A DNA stretch of 64,000 bases from Varanus komodoensis (GCF_004798865.1 NW_025335268.1:1034527-1098526); one strand, 5' to 3'; shown: positions 9,967 to 22,486, numbered from the stretch's first letter. A program made the numbers and translations. The notes: generated by a model not told the origin, from the letters alone.

Positions 9967-12504
9967 TGCTCTTGTTGAATTGTAAGAGACATTGGGTGCG
10001 ATTCTGTGTTTTTCATGTTCAACGCATGGAAGTCTGTGAGGCGGAAAGCTTACATGCATCCCATGCACAACGTGTGTAACTGTGCAGCAATCTTGGCACC
10101 CCATGCCTTGCACCCTGCATTTCATCTAGAGAACCATTCAAGCTCTCTGGATGATGTGCCATGGAGGAAGTTGGAAGAAGGCTGGAGAGCCATTTGGAAA
10201 CAGCGCAAGAGCCCACAAGCTGGGAGCTGCTGGCCCCAGTCTCTTCCCTGCTCTGTCTGTAGCATGTACCTTTTTGTCCCCTCCAAGGTTGATTTCCAGC
10301 CTCAGAGAGGCAGCTGGCCTTGTCTTTCTGTGCTGAGTGCAACAGGGGAAGGATGGGGCTCCAAACAGTGTCTTGTCAATGTCAAAAGGCCACAGGATCA
10401 TGCCCTTAAGGCACAACCCTATGCAATCTTAAGCAGCAAAAAAGGCCTACAACCCCCAGCATGCCCCAGCCCGTATGCTGACTAGGGCAACTGGCAATTA
10501 TAGGCTTCTTTCCTATCTAAACTTACATAGGGTGGTGCCCTTATTTTAACCATTTTGGAACTAATATCAAAGCAATGTACAGAAATGTATCCAGAGCATT
10601 TGCTCTTTCCCTGAGCATTCACTGTGCTTTAACACGTAGTCTATTTTCTGAATTCTTCAGCAGCAAAATTAAATGTTTTTTTTTTTTTTTTAGAAAGTCA
10701 TTGCCCAGTCATTTTTTTTCCTAAGGAAAGCAAAGCTTGAGGCTTGAAGGTGGTAAATGTCTTTTCTTTTTTTTTTTCCTTTTGCAAATCACACAAGGAA
10801 AATGTAGACAGAAAGCAATTTGGAGCATATTTGCAAGACAGATGTTATCCCGACTAAGAGAATCCCAGCATCAATCAAATACTTATCTCATGTACCAAAA
10901 TATTTTCTCTTAGCCAGAATAATGATATTGCAGTATTTATGTATATCCTGCATTACTTATAGCACAGAAGGGCAACAGAGTGTATTTCTGTGAGTGATAA
11001 TCTTCTACAAGACCCACAGCCGGGTGGGCAGAACGAAAGACAGTGACCAGTTCAAATTTGTGCTCAACCTTTCTGCCTCCATTTCCTATCTGAAAAGCAG
11101 GATTAATCATGTCCTATCCTAGGAAAAGCCTACAAATCAGTGAGATGTATAATGCTTTGCTTAGCGGAAGGTGTACCAATCATATACACAAGTAGCCAGT
11201 ATCATCTTTCTATGGCCAGTGACCATGACTTACAGGGTTCTCAAGCTGATTTACCCTTTTCATTCCTTTATTCTGAATACTAGATTGCACTCTGGCAAGT
11301 TAGGGCTGGGGGTGCACTAGATATTTCTGAGCGCAAATGGGGAGAGCCATTGAAAATATTCCCAAAGGCAGACAATAAAATATTCTTGCGGGACAGTCCC
11401 CAAAGAGAAAGGAGGGGCATTGTTCCTCAGGACTGTAGCAGCTGGGATATTCTGTGCCAAATACTGCACATTCCACAGATGCCTAGCTAAAATAACCTTA
11501 TCTGAACCTATAAGATATGACTGTTGGAGTCAAAGAACATAAGCATTATGGGTGAGACAAGGAGCATGTGATGAGCCTGTACTTTGGATGATACTATAGG
11601 GGGTTGCTTTATGGAGTGGGCTTATTTAATACGATACTATTATATGAAGATCAGAAAAGAGAAAATATGTTTTCATGGCTAACATGTCATTTTGTGCAGA
11701 AAACAGTGTGCCCATGTGTGATTTGTTTGATCGTCCTTTCCCTTTTCACAGTGATCATTATCAGCCTGTCGGGGCACAACGAGTGCTGGGAGCCGGAGCA
11801 CTCAGCCTCTGCCCTGCCTCTCCCCCAAGGGGGCAGTGGGGGAAACGGCGGGGGCTGCAGGGTCACGGCTCATGGCCCAGCACTTTATCTAGGCATCACG
11901 GCTCATGGCCCAGCACTTTATCTACAGAGCCCTCTAGATGAAACAAATGCAGGGCATGGAAATGGCTGCACCTGCACCTCCCAAATGGCTCAAGAAAAAC
12001 AGTTGCTTCCCTGGAAGCTCAAGAGAGACAGTTGCTGCACACCGACCAGCTGCAGGACAAAAGGATGCCCCTTGCCGACAAAGGGACTGATGCAAATGAG
12101 CTTGCCTGATTCTTCCAACTTGAGAGGTTGGTGCAGCATTTTCAGATCTAAGCATTTACACTGATTGGTTCTTTTGGCAAGGAGCAACTGAATGGGTGAA
12201 GTGAACTCCTTTGGAACACAGGCAAGAGGTAAATATTTTCATTTCCTCCTGGAAATGGGAGCACGACCCTACTGGAATGCTTGAAAGTCCCTGCAGTTGG
12301 AGGTTTGGGTGTATCAGTGAAGAACAGGATGGAGAGGCCAAGAGAATCTTTGCCTCCCTGCCCTGCCACTCTGCAGTTTTGCTAGACAAGGTTTTCACCC
12401 ATCTGGCTGGAACATCTTGGAGGAGGAAGGAAGGCGGCTGGGTCAGCTGTAGGATGCCTCGCATCCTGACATCTCCAGACTTGTGTCCTTCCTGTCCCCT
12501 TTTC
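9967..12504. other. No gene seen; unclassified sequence with a 33-bp tandem duplication
   Basis: No recognised repeat over most of this 2.5 kb. T-rich runs lie at 10677-10692 and 10771-10779. The block 10540-11000 is AT-rich and free of obvious repeats and could be unique DNA. About 11860-11925 holds an exact tandem duplication (listed separately). Frames at 10006-10485 and 11604-12164 are open by chance as far as I can tell: no domain, no splice context, no family resemblance. Confidence 0.4.
11863..11924. repeat. 33-bp tandem duplication, two copies
   Basis: A 29-bp word beginning TCACGGCTCATGGCCCAG and ending ACTTTATCTA occurs at 11863-11891 and again, identically, at 11896-11924 with a 4-bp spacer. 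Identity between copies indicates a recent local duplication. Confidence 0.9.
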
Positions 12505-12594
12505 TCTAGCATGTGGGACTGGGGATGGGGGAGATCCAGCTTCTAGTCCCCACTTGGCCGTGAAGCTCATGGCTTGACTTTGGACCAGTCATAT
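12505..12594 (+). repeat. Sauria-type SINE, 5' half, split by CR1
   Basis: 'gtgggactggggatggggga' near 12510, 'cacttggccgtgaagctcat' near 12551 and 'gactttggaccagtcatat' near 12575 are the head and middle blocks of the SINE. The remaining blocks appear after the CR1 at about 13031. Confidence 0.75.
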
Positions 12595-13030
12595 GGACCA
12601 GGCAGCAAAGGGCCACTAGGATGGTGGCTGGCTTGCAGGGTAAGCTATAGGAGGAGAGACTGAGGGAGCTGGGTCTTTTCAGCCTGGAGAGGAGGATACT
12701 CAGAGGGGACCTGTTAGTGACATGCAGGTGCATGAGGGGAAGCCACGCAGATGTGAGTCATGACCTTTTTTCCCCTGCAGTGGAGGGCAGGACACGTTCC
12801 AATGGAGCAAAGCTCAGGGAACCAAGGAAGTACTTTCTGACAGTTAGGACCCCTAGGGAATGGAATGGGCTTCCATGGGAGGTGGTTGAAGCCCCAATGG
12901 TGAAGATTTTTAAGGTTAAGCTGGACATGCACATGGTAGGCATGTCATGAGTGGAGCTTGCTGGAGCTCATGGTCAGACTAGATGGCCCAGGAGGCCCCT
13001 TCTGACTCACTCTATGTATTTGTTTCTATA
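12595..13030 (+). repeat. CR1 LINE 3' end inserted in a SINE
   Basis: 'gcagcaaagggccactagg', 'agactgagggagctgggtc', 'ttcagcctggagaggagg', 'gggcttccatgggaggtgg' and 'agactagatggcccaggagg' are successive CR1 3' blocks. The end at about 13010-13030 is the short 'ctatgtatttgtttctata' terminus. Sequence near 12660-12720 corresponds to the conserved protein block read elsewhere in the window as 'YEE(R)…LGLFSLEKRRLRRD'. Heavily 5' truncated. Confidence 0.88.
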
Positions 13031-13160
13031 TAATCTTAGTCTAACTGAGCTCCTCAGTGGAGAGGAGCTGTCTCGGGTTCCTTGCAAGAAAAAGGCAGGA
13101 TATCAATGCAATGTGGTGGTAGTGAGCTGATGATGACGACAATGACGATGACGATGGAGG
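13031..13160 (+). repeat. Sauria-type SINE, 3' half, split by CR1
   Basis: 'atcttagtctaactgagctc' continues the SINE where 12594 left off. It is followed by 'gttccttgcaagaaaaaggc', 'aggatatcaatgcaatg' and a (GATGAC)n-like tail at 13121-13156. The halves join without overlap, so CR1 inserted into an existing SINE. The only possible target duplication is a short ATAT. Confidence 0.75.
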
Positions 13161-15095
13161 CCCCCTGGTGCTGATATTGGTTTCTTTTTGCTGCCAGTTC
13201 CGAATTTCCTCTTTGACGTTCTATGATAGGCTTGCTGACTTAGGCTGCAATCCAATTGTCTGCTCCAGGTGCATGTGAGCCTCCACTCTCGGGCTTTAGC
13301 TCATCCACTGCGTAGGGAGAGACACAGCAGTGATCTCCACTGTTGCTGTACCTCACACCGTTTGTGTGTTCTGGCCACTTAGTTCTGGCCACTTAGATGA
13401 AGAGCCAGGGAGGGGAGGGCAGATAGGCAGGAGGCTGGGGTGCAGGTAGGAAGCAGGGCAAGCTGCCGCCCAAGCCTCTTCCCCTCGCCGCCCCCAGCCG
13501 CGTCCTTGGAGAGGCAGCCAGCACCGTTCTTCCTGCACTGGCTGCAGAGGGGGACAGGCAAGGGCTCGGCCTTCGGAGTCCCGGCTCCACAGTCCCGGCC
13601 CTTGGCACCAGGGCTCCCTGTGCCCTCCGCACAGACATGTTGGGGTGCGCTCGGCCACGCCCTTGGCACCAGCAGGAGGCAGCGTTGGGTTTTTAGCAGC
13701 TTTAGATGGATGTCAATTTGTGAATATTTTAACTCGATTGTCAGCCCCTCTTAATCGTCTTTTCCTCAAGAAAGTAATTTCACAAATATTGCTGTTGTTG
13801 ATGATGATAGATTTGATGTGCAGAAGAACTCATCCCGGGTTTCGGCAGCGTCACTCTTTCCGATTATGGCTTGAGCCAAACGGCGAGCGCCTCTTCTTTA
13901 CTTTGTTCAGAAATGAGCAACAGAAACGGTGCCTGGCAGACAGCGGAAGGGAGGAGAGTGCGAGAGCCGACCAGGACGCTAAGTGCGAGGCTTGACAAGT
14001 TGTCAGTTTCACTTGAGCAGGATGAAAAGGAAGTGCAGGGACAGCACCAGCCTCGCGCTTGATGTATCTCAAGGCGTGACAAGCCCGGCCCATGTGCCCG
14101 AGTGTGAGGAGGGTGTGCCTTTTTCCCTCTTTCGAGGAGGGAATGCAGGCAAGGGAGGGGGCTGCATTTGTTTTCTTAAGACTATTAAGACCTTCTAAGT
14201 ACCACAATCACCATCCTGTGATTGAAAGTGACAAATGTAGGCAACCCTATTTAAAAGCTGCCACTTTGCATTAGCAGAAGTATCAGCTCAAGGTTTACAA
14301 TATTCCACCGCTCTGGTGGTGGAGTTGTTGTTTTTCCCACCCTTCCTTCTTTCTTGCTAAATGCTGTTTTACACAAGGATGACTGAGTAGATAGCAGGGA
14401 GCCTTATCTCAGCCAGGAATCCCTCCTTCCCTCCGCCCCATTAGCTACTGTCTTAAAAATGCCAAGCAAAACAGAAAGTGACAGCAGTGTGGCAGCAGGC
14501 ACAGGGGCCAAATATCCAGGCAGCTGAGCCAGAGCAGTGTCCAGGAAACGCGCTGCCCGTCTAGAGAGTCGAGCGTTAAAGATGCGCAGATGTGCCTATT
14601 GACTTAGCTCTGAGCAGGCTGCATTTTCAGCCAGGCCTCAGCCCTCGACACCGCGCTCTGCGCCAGCAGGAGTGGAAGGGAAGAAGATGCAAGACAGTCG
14701 CACGCGGTGGGTCAAGCTAGATGGCTCTCCATGGCCCTCTTTGTTAGCCCTGCTGCCTGGGATGCGGGAGCCAAAAATGCTGGGGACTGAACCAGGGAGG
14801 CTTTTTAGGCAGCACCACAAAAGAGGACAAAGGAAGACACAGATTTGCATACATTTTGCATGTGCTCATCTAGATGTATAGATGCAAATGTCAACAGCAT
14901 CGCTGCATTTTAAACAGACATACAATTGTGGGGGAAATTCTGGCCAGGTAACCTCTGTGTGGAGTCGGTCTACAGTCCAACGGCAAACTGCAGATGGGCA
15001 GCTTCAGTGTCCCTGCCATCTCCCCCTTCCGATGGCTCCTCTCTTTTTAAGCCAGACTTGGACTGGGTCGCCCTTCCCATAAAAAACGCCTTCAA
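13161..15095. other. Repeat-poor, CpG-rich stretch, no gene identified
   Basis: From about 13440 to 13680 the sequence is strongly GC-rich with about 14-15 CpGs in roughly 200 bp. Further CpG clusters lie near 13830-13900 and 14550-14710. I see none of the window's repeat families here. The open frames on both strands in the GC-rich block reflect a lack of stop codons in GC-rich DNA. A CpG island or regulatory block is possible, but no promoter, exon or splice site can be assigned. Confidence 0.45.
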
Positions 15096-15097
15096 TT

Positions 15098-15300
15098 ATT
15101 TATCTATTTATTAGAGCAGCACATAGCCCAACCGGGAAATCTGCTCTCAGGGCAGTTTATAACCATAAAACCACATTACAACAACACAACCAAGTAACAA
15201 AAACCACACATCAATAAGATTAGCAAAATAAAACAATATTAAGCACGATCAACATTTTTAAAAATATATAAAAATGAGAAGCCTGCAGTATAATTAATAA
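15098..15300 (-). repeat. Probable L2-like LINE 3' tail
   Basis: The plus strand shows 'ttatttatctatttatta' followed by 'gggcagtttataaccataaa' and an A/C-rich segment. This is the same layout as the L2 3' tails at 9330 and 47590 read in reverse. No protein part remains. Confidence 0.5.
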
Positions 15301-15699
15301 TCAGGCAAGAGGTTCAATATGAGATGCCTGCTTTGGGAGGAGGGTATACAATGATGGTGCAAAGCACAGCTCCCCGTGAGGGGCACTCGGCAGACAGGGG
15401 ACCGCCACAGAGAGGGGTCCTTCCCTGCCAGCCTCCCAGCTCATCCTTTTGAGCAGGGCACTCAGAGGTAAGTTTCTGGAAGGCTGTCCTCTGACACCCT
15501 TCCGGCAGAGGACTGCCCTCTGTGAAGTAGGACACATGGCCAACTTAATTGTTCTTCATTCAATGGAACTTCTCAGTCTTCCTCCCTTCTGGTTTGTTAA
15601 AACAAGAAATACAGACAGGAAGATCTTTGGGATCTATTGGACTTCTGGAGGTGGCTAAGGGGTGTTGCTGGATTTGACCTGGTCACTTTTGCTCCCTGC
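15301..15699. other. No gene seen
   Basis: Unclassified sequence with short frames on both strands and no recognisable family. Confidence 0.35.
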
Positions 15700-15862
15700 T
15701 GTTGTTGTGAACTTTGGCTATTTTTGTGCTTTCTTGTGGCTCCCTTTTCATATGGCTTGAAGGTTTCCCATGGCAGCTGGTGGACTACCAAGTGCACAGT
15801 TCTGTGGACTGGGGCTCTTGGTCTGATCCAGCATGGATCTTCTCATGATCTTACATTCTTAA
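15700..15862 (+). repeat. CR1 LINE 3' end
   Basis: 'ggctcttggtctgatccagc', 'atggatcttctcatgatctt' near 15810-15855 is the terminal block of the same CR1 lineage seen at 44392-45425 (…'ctccgctctagcagggcttg') and in reverse at 18003. The upstream boundary is soft. Confidence 0.65.
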
Positions 15863-16084
15863 TGTTGTAATGGTTGTGGGTCTGCAATGTGAGCAGGGTT
15901 TGCGGCTGTCTAGAGAAACCCAGAGGTCTGGTTTGGAATCTCAGGAGGCCAAATCTGGCCCATCAGCCTGAGGTTCCCCACCTCTGATGTGAGCTCTTAC
16001 TACACATCTGGAAGGAACTAAAACCCGGACTTTTCTTCTACAGAATGTATGTCTCTTACGTAGTAGCAACACGCATTATAGCAG

Positions 16085-16205
16085 CAATATTTGTGGTTAC
16101 ATTGACCTACAATCTTTCTAGGAGGAGGAGATTGATGTAAGCCACTTTGACTTCTCTGGAAGAAAAAAGGTGGGATATAAATCTAATAAATAAAATAAAA
16201 TAAAT
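16085..16205 (+). repeat. Sauria-type SINE, 3' end only
   Basis: 'gatgtaagccactttgactt' and 'aaaggtgggatataaatcta' near 16135-16185, then an (AATAA)n tail, are the 3' SINE blocks. The tRNA-like head is missing. Confidence 0.7.
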
Positions 16206-18002
16206 TGAAGAAACAGTTATTCACGTTCCACTGGTCAGTTGTTGGCAAAGGCAAAAGTTGCTGGGCTTCACAGCCTCTGGTGTCTCTACTGTAGAGGCAA
16301 TAAAGAAGCCCTAACATGTTCTCTACATTGGCTATACCAGCAGCCCTGTTAATCACCATTCTTTGAAAATTGGCAGTATTGTTTATGCAACCTGGGTGAA
16401 GGGAATGAAAAGAAGTAGTCAAGGTACAATGAGAAGCACAGCTTGGCTGATCTTATTTAGAAAACCCTTCTCTATTGTGCAGACAGAGTAAGGAATTTTT
16501 GCTTTCAAAACAAAGCTGAATTTGAAATCTTTGATCTTTCCTTTGTAGTCATTGGTTTGCATAAAGAAAGACCCAGATAAAACCATGCCTGTAAAACAGG
16601 TTGTTTATAAGCCTGCTTGAGTATCCATTAAATCTTAAAGGCTTTATTAAACTGACTTCTCAATGCTCATGGAAAAGTAGCTTTTCTTCTTTCTCACAGA
16701 TCTTCCAGAGGGCCAGATGAACCAGTTGGCTGGGTGGCAAGCGACATAAAGAGCAGCTGACATACATTTGCTAGCATCTGGGCAGGGCTTAGTCAACTCT
16801 GTGCCTGAGAGTGGCTTCTTGCTTTGTTTTTTAAATGCAAGAGAAATCAGAGATGCTTCTAGGTAGTTAGAGGAAAAATAATGACAGTGGAAACGATTGA
16901 ACAAAACACCCACCCTGACCACTTTTGCAGCCAGAGGAATAATGAACACTTCATTGGTAAGTTTTTGTTTATGTGATTGCCCTTGGACTAGGGTAGCCAA
17001 ATGTTGTACTGTTCCAATTCTTGAGTCACAACAACAGCCCACCCCAGTAGAAAGACAGTGGCTAAAGCTTTCTTGGTGACCAGGTTCGCTTCCCTTTTTC
17101 CCCTGGCCCTAAGTAGGGGAAGTTTCCCCTGGCCCACTGAGCTGGCTGTCAGGAACAAGGCTACAAATGTGAGCAGAGAAAATTGTTGCGCATGGCTCAA
17201 ATAAGGATAGGGGCCCTGAATGTTCAGTACTGGGCCCTTGGCTGAGACCAAGGACTCATATCAAAGGACTACAAAAGCCCACGGAGTACAAAAATCTGCT
17301 TAGAGCCCAAGGACTACAAAATTCCAGCCAACAGAGCTAGGTTTGGTACGGAACTTCTTAATTAGTTGGGTCATAGGCCGAAGCCCCCTTCTTTATAATG
17401 CTAACCTTTGTCATGAGCCTGGATTGATGTATTATGAATTCGCTATTGAATTCAGAAGCAACTGAAAGCTTTGGAACATGTGTGGTCTGCACCGAAGCTC
17501 TGCCACTTCTACACATCTGCTGAGCTGGTTGGTTTCATGCCTGAAAGTGTCAAGTGCCCACCATTGCTTGCCCTGTAGCTCTGGCTTTGCGAGGACGCAG
17601 GTTGCTTCTTCTTTCTTTATTCACCATTGCAATGTGAATAAGCGTCGCGCCGTGCAGGCAGGCCATGCAAAAACAACGCAGGAAGGGTATACCTAACGTG
17701 GTGATGTGTGGCATCGAAGTTACATGATTCCAAAGAACAGCTCCCAAAAGCTGTTCTTTGAGATGGGGCATGAACAAAACCTTGTAGACATGGAACAACG
17801 TCTTGCATTAAAGAGGAACTCTTGTCTGATCTGACAGGGATGCACTGATTACTTTTCATGGAAATAGCAGACTCACTTGGGTCAGTTCACCCATTGTAAG
17901 ATGAGATGCAGATCTGAGGCAAGTATCATTTCTGAATTCAGGTGAAATTGGTACAATTTCCGATCCAATGTATTCATTTTCTAGCTATCTGTTTTATTTA
18001 TT
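16206..18002. other. No gene seen
   Basis: Unclassified. Around 17250-17320 the words 'aaggactacaaaa' and 'gagtacaaaaat' recur at short range. No exon signal. Confidence 0.35.
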
Positions 18003-18235
18003 AACATAAGAACATAAGAAAAGCCATGCTGGATCAGACCCAGGGTCCATCTAGTCCAGTACTCTGCACATATGGTGGTAAACCAGCTGCCCGCAGGATC
18101 CCTCAAGCAGGAGGGCTGCAAGACCTCCTCCTGCCCAAGCTCCTCCTCCTGTCCATGCAGGCCGGCCGCCTCTGGTAATGGTCCATCACCAGCAAGGCCA
18201 GTAGCCACTGATAGCCTCCTTCCTCCTTATTGAAC
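18003..18235 (-). repeat. CR1 LINE 3' end
   Basis: The plus strand begins 'aacataagaacataagaa', then 'agccatgctggatcagaccc', 'ggtccatctagtccagtact' and 'gccagtagccactgatagcc'. This is the reverse complement of the terminal 230 bp of the CR1 lineage whose longer copy lies at 44392-45425. The 3' end is intact. Confidence 0.8.
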
Positions 18236-18252
18236 CTTTAGCCCACTTTTCC

Positions 18253-18255
<3 letters not shown>

Positions 18256-18305
<50 letters not shown>
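18256..18305. repeat. (GA)n microsatellite
   Basis: About 25 uninterrupted GA units. Confidence 0.98.
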
Positions 18306-18308
<3 letters not shown>

Positions 18309-19948
18309 GTTAAAGGGTGAAGTAACTGGCCCAGGCTTTGAACCCCCTTAGATGTGCGTTTTGGTCCCAGTTAGATATATTTTTGAACTTCCCATGAGCT
18401 CTTCAGAAATAGAATCCCCAAGCAGGGGGTCAGGAGGGAGCAAAGGGAGGTCTAGTTTTGTGACAGACAGCTCTATCTTCCCATCAGGAAAGAAACTTTC
18501 CCAGGGCTCTCCCTCTCTTTTTTGAAAGTCAAAATTGGTTGATGGGACATATCAGAACATGTTCAGTGAATTCTCATCCCTTTGCGAGTTGTAGCTGGCA
18601 GCTGTGACTGTCTGGGGGAGCATCACTGTTCAGGAGATGACTGATAAGAAGCTCTTTGACCTTGGTGTGGTCCCTTGTAAGTTGTTCTCTGTTGCTCAGC
18701 CAGCAGTTTTTCCTTGGTTGCTGGTCCAGGGAGAATCCCACAGGAACAGATAATGCTCTGGACATGCCTGCTCCTTCCGAGCTTTCTCCACCTCCTGTTT
18801 CATCATTTGATGGAAGGAGCTCTTTAAGAGTTACTCAGGAAGATCTCCCCTCTCTTTTGGGCCAGTCTGTTCCCACCAAGTAAAGCCACAGTTGGGCAAG
18901 AGGGTTCTGAGCTCCAAAGCAGGGAACTGTGAGAATCTTGTTTCCATTTGGAAATCATTTGATGATGACCCAGTCACAGTCCTGGAAACAAAAGTGGTGC
19001 ATTTGAGGTACACATTCCTGAATGCGTGTTAGCATTTGAAAACGCGCATTTTGAAAAATGTGAAAAATGGGAGTGAGGCAAACCTTGCAGTGGAAATGGG
19101 AGAATCTGGAGGAGCCTCAGTATCCCTGGTTCTCCATCCCTCTTCTGAAATGCACATCAAGGAAGACCATATAACTAACTAGTGGGGTTGAGTGCAAAGG
19201 GCTTTCCAAGCAGGGAACATCTTTCTAACCCCCTGCTGTTGAAGGGCACTAAGTCGTGCTTGCTTAATGCGTGTGTTTCAGTGTTTGTAACAAAGGTTTA
19301 AATGCCATCTGTGTTAGTAGACTTCGGCATATCTTGGTGACAGCAAATTGTATACTTTAACTATCTGTTGCAAAACAAACTATTTCCTTTCACCTTTTCT
19401 GAATCTCCAATCCTTCTGTTTCCTTTGATAACCCCAGATCCTGCTATTACAAACTTCTAGTGGCCTTTCCTTCTCCCAGCCCACTCATTCCTTTGATCTA
19501 TGGCACACTTCATGAATGGATCCCTACATAATGAACAAATGATTTGATTCCATAATCCCCAATATTTACATTCTGTCCCTGTCTTAGTCTTCTTTAGTTG
19601 GATCAATAACCTGAATGCGAAATGATTTATCTCATCTTAACATATTATCTCATGCTAAATTTCATATCAAGGAAGCGTGGAATTAAGCCCCAGAATCTGG
19701 CAACACTTGTGTGTAGTAACTGAGCATGGCAAGGAGGCAGCCTTCCCCCAGTCACATTCCTGGGCTGGCTGCCACAGGCCCAGAATGCCCTCTGCTTCTC
19801 CTGTCACTTCGCCCAATGAGTGGTGCTCCATTTGCCTGTTCTGGAGCAACAGTTCCTTAGCAAACACCGTTCTCGGCATCCTGCTGCTATTTAATTGATG
19901 AGTCTGGTGCAGAAAGTTGCTCTGGCATAACAAAACAGTTTCTACATA
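18306..19948. other. No gene seen
   Basis: Unclassified. About 19010-19130 ('aaacgcgcattttgaaaaat') may belong to the diffuse TGCA-rich repeat family seen near 39.5 and 50.5 kb. Confidence 0.35.
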
Positions 19949-19949
19949 G

Positions 19950-20006
19950 CCCCCCCCCCCAGGGTGTGCGTGCGTGTGTGTGTGTGCACGTGTGCGTGCG
20001 TGCGTT
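19950..20006. repeat. C-run followed by (TG/CG)n microsatellite
   Basis: Eleven C at 19950-19960, then alternating TG with CG and CA interruptions to 20006. The purine-pyrimidine alternation is of the kind that can adopt Z-DNA. Confidence 0.9.
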
Positions 20007-22486
20007 TAAGCAGCAACATTAATCCCAGCCTATATTAAAGCATGGGAAATAAATCCATGTTTCACACGAGCAAATGAATACATTCAGTGCTGGGGAAAAG
20101 AGAATACACATTATAGGAGAGAGGTACTCCTTAAAGAAGAGATTTCCAAATATAAGCAGGTGGCGGTGGCCCATTAAATACTGCTAGGGGTCTCTTGTCA
20201 AAGATTCAGCTGGTTATGTCAGATCAGTTCTTGTACTGCGGTGTCCTCAACACCAAGCAAGTTCCTTGCCATGTGCATCATTTCTGTTTGCCCCATTCCT
20301 CTTCCTCTGCAAAATTCTTTTTATCCTCCCCTCTTGCCCTGACTTCTTTCCCCTGCTTCCAACATGCCCCCCTCCCACTTTCCACTTTCCCTTCTTCTCC
20401 ATGTCCTTCCAGTTTTTGGACTTCTCCTTTCTTGGGCTGTTCCTGTTCAAATCTTCTGGTGTAGAACCATCTGCCTGCACTGCTCCTGCTTCTAGAACCC
20501 GAACAGCCAGGAACATGGACTGCCTGGTCCTTCTGTAATACACATTTATGAATACTTTGCCAGTTACCTGTGGGAGGCTGCTGGGTACCACAGTGCTTCC
20601 CTAGGTACACTACCTGCTTCATTGAGCCTTTCTACGGGGTTGTTTTAAAAAGCTGCTTTTCTAAAGCTTCCCCGTAAGTAGCAGCTAAAACCCAATGACT
20701 GACCCTTGTGATCCTTTATGATATCACCCTGGGGCAACATTATCCAGATATCCATGGAGCAACTTTGGTCTGAAAAGGCTATACAGAGGAGGAGGAGGAG
20801 GAGGAGGAGGAGGAGGAGGAGGAGAAGGAGGAGGAAGACACAGGGCATGCATTCTTAGCTTTCTCCACTCACACGTTTTGTGTGACTTCAAGGATCCCTT
20901 CCATTAGTGGTTGGTTCATCTGTGATGGTCCCTCCAAGATGACCCCCATTTCAGCACTAGGTTTCTCAGTCACCTTTATGGAGAAACTAAGGCTCAGCAT
21001 GTTCAGGAGCCGCACCGGGATGTGCGCTAAGGCTGCCTCTTGTCCGCGTGGATGCCATTGTCCAAGGCAATAGCCACACTTGTGCAGAAGTGTGTCCCAA
21101 CACCTTTAGCCTTCTGAAGACCACCTTGCTGAGTTGAATTTAACCAGCAGAGAATGCCCCCATTCAGGTTTGCTGCCATCTTTTCCAGGTTCCTCAGTTC
21201 TGTAGCTCACTCCCAGCCTCCCTTCCCTTTCTCCCAGCAATTAGTGCTCTGTACTCACTGAGCCTGGCCAGGCTTTATGGAGGTCTTTATTCCCCCTTAA
21301 CTTTTTTCCCTGGAAAAAATGAGGAAAAAAAAAAATCTAACCTACCAAAGGGGTCCTCTGAGACTGAGCTCATAAAAGTTCTCCAAGTTGAATCTCATCC
21401 TTACTCAAGTACATATCAGATTTCAACTTTGTTTTGTTTCTTCTTTTGGTATGAAAAACCCTGCTTATTTTCATCAGTTTGTTTTCCAAAATATTTGCAT
21501 TGGTTTTGTGTGTGGTTGAAACACATGCATTGTCTTCTATGGCCAGAGTGGACTTGTGAGCATTTGTCTAACATGTGCATTGCCATACATTTTTTTTTCA
21601 AATGTATGCCGCTGGCAGAATGCATTGCTTTTGGGTCTGCAAATCATCCTGCAAGCTCAAAAATGTACAGACTTTGACCGCAGACTGCATCTGAGTCAGT
21701 ATTCTGTTCAGAAGATATGAACTGGGGAAATCCTGATTTAAAAATGAGCTGAAATGAAATTATCATGCATCCGTACCTGCCAATACCGTCTTCTTGTGCA
21801 TCTCTCTCTCTCTCTGAATGCAGTTCAGTTATCTAAAAATCCTCAGTCAAAAAGAAGAGGATCCTATTAGTATGTACAGTGAACCCATAATAGAAATGTG
21901 GAACTCCAGAATACATGAAAGAACACAGATGCATGAAGCTGCTCTGCTCTCTGTGGAGCCTTGCATAACATTCCTGCCCATAGGCATGCTGGCGTCTGGT
22001 GTGAGAAGCAGGTGTCGCCACAGCTATGTCCCAGATGGTGAGTTATTGTCTTTGTTCATCAAACCTAGTAGGGAGCCTCTGAGACCCAGGTTTACCACTG
22101 CTTACTTTGCCTTGCCCTGGGTTCTGTTTCTAGGTCATGCCACATTGCAATGGAATGTCAGAAGTAAAATCCACACATGTTCGTGGTAACAATGATGCTG
22201 GCATTCTCTGTTCCTGTGTAGCAACAGTAAAAATATGTATCTTTTGCTGCATCCTTGACCTATTGTTGCCAAGGTATTGAAGAATCCTTTCATTACTTCT
22301 GCATATGAAATGCGTCTTTAGATAAGTAATAAGTACCCTTAAAGGAGATTTTGTCCTCCAGAATCTAGGTTTAAAAGGAAGTTACAGCAGCAAAACAATG
22401 CACTCGAAAGTTCAGAAGAGTCAGATATAGTTACCAACTCTACTTTCATTCTTCATGCATTCTTTTATACATGACAGTATAAAAGT
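20007..22486. other. No gene seen
   Basis: Unclassified except for simple repeats: a GGA tract at about 20786-20835 (listed) and a (TC)n run at 21801-21816. The C/T-rich segment 20280-20450 produces long open frames with biased composition. The leucine-rich frame at 20645-20848 is the GGA tract read in reverse. Confidence 0.35.
20786..20835. repeat. (GGA)n trinucleotide repeat
   Basis: About 16 GGA units with one AAG interruption near the 3' end. Confidence 0.95.

Noticed and set aside
11604-12164. 186-codon plus frame
   Set aside because: No recognisable domain, spans the 33-bp tandem duplication, no splice or promoter context.
13353-13754. Possible GC-rich exon
   Set aside because: Frames are open on both strands simply from GC-rich composition; no splice sites or protein family recognised.
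20247-20622. Overlapping frames of about 114 codons in two frames of one strand
   Set aside because: A pyrimidine-rich stretch with few stops in several frames, not a coding signal.
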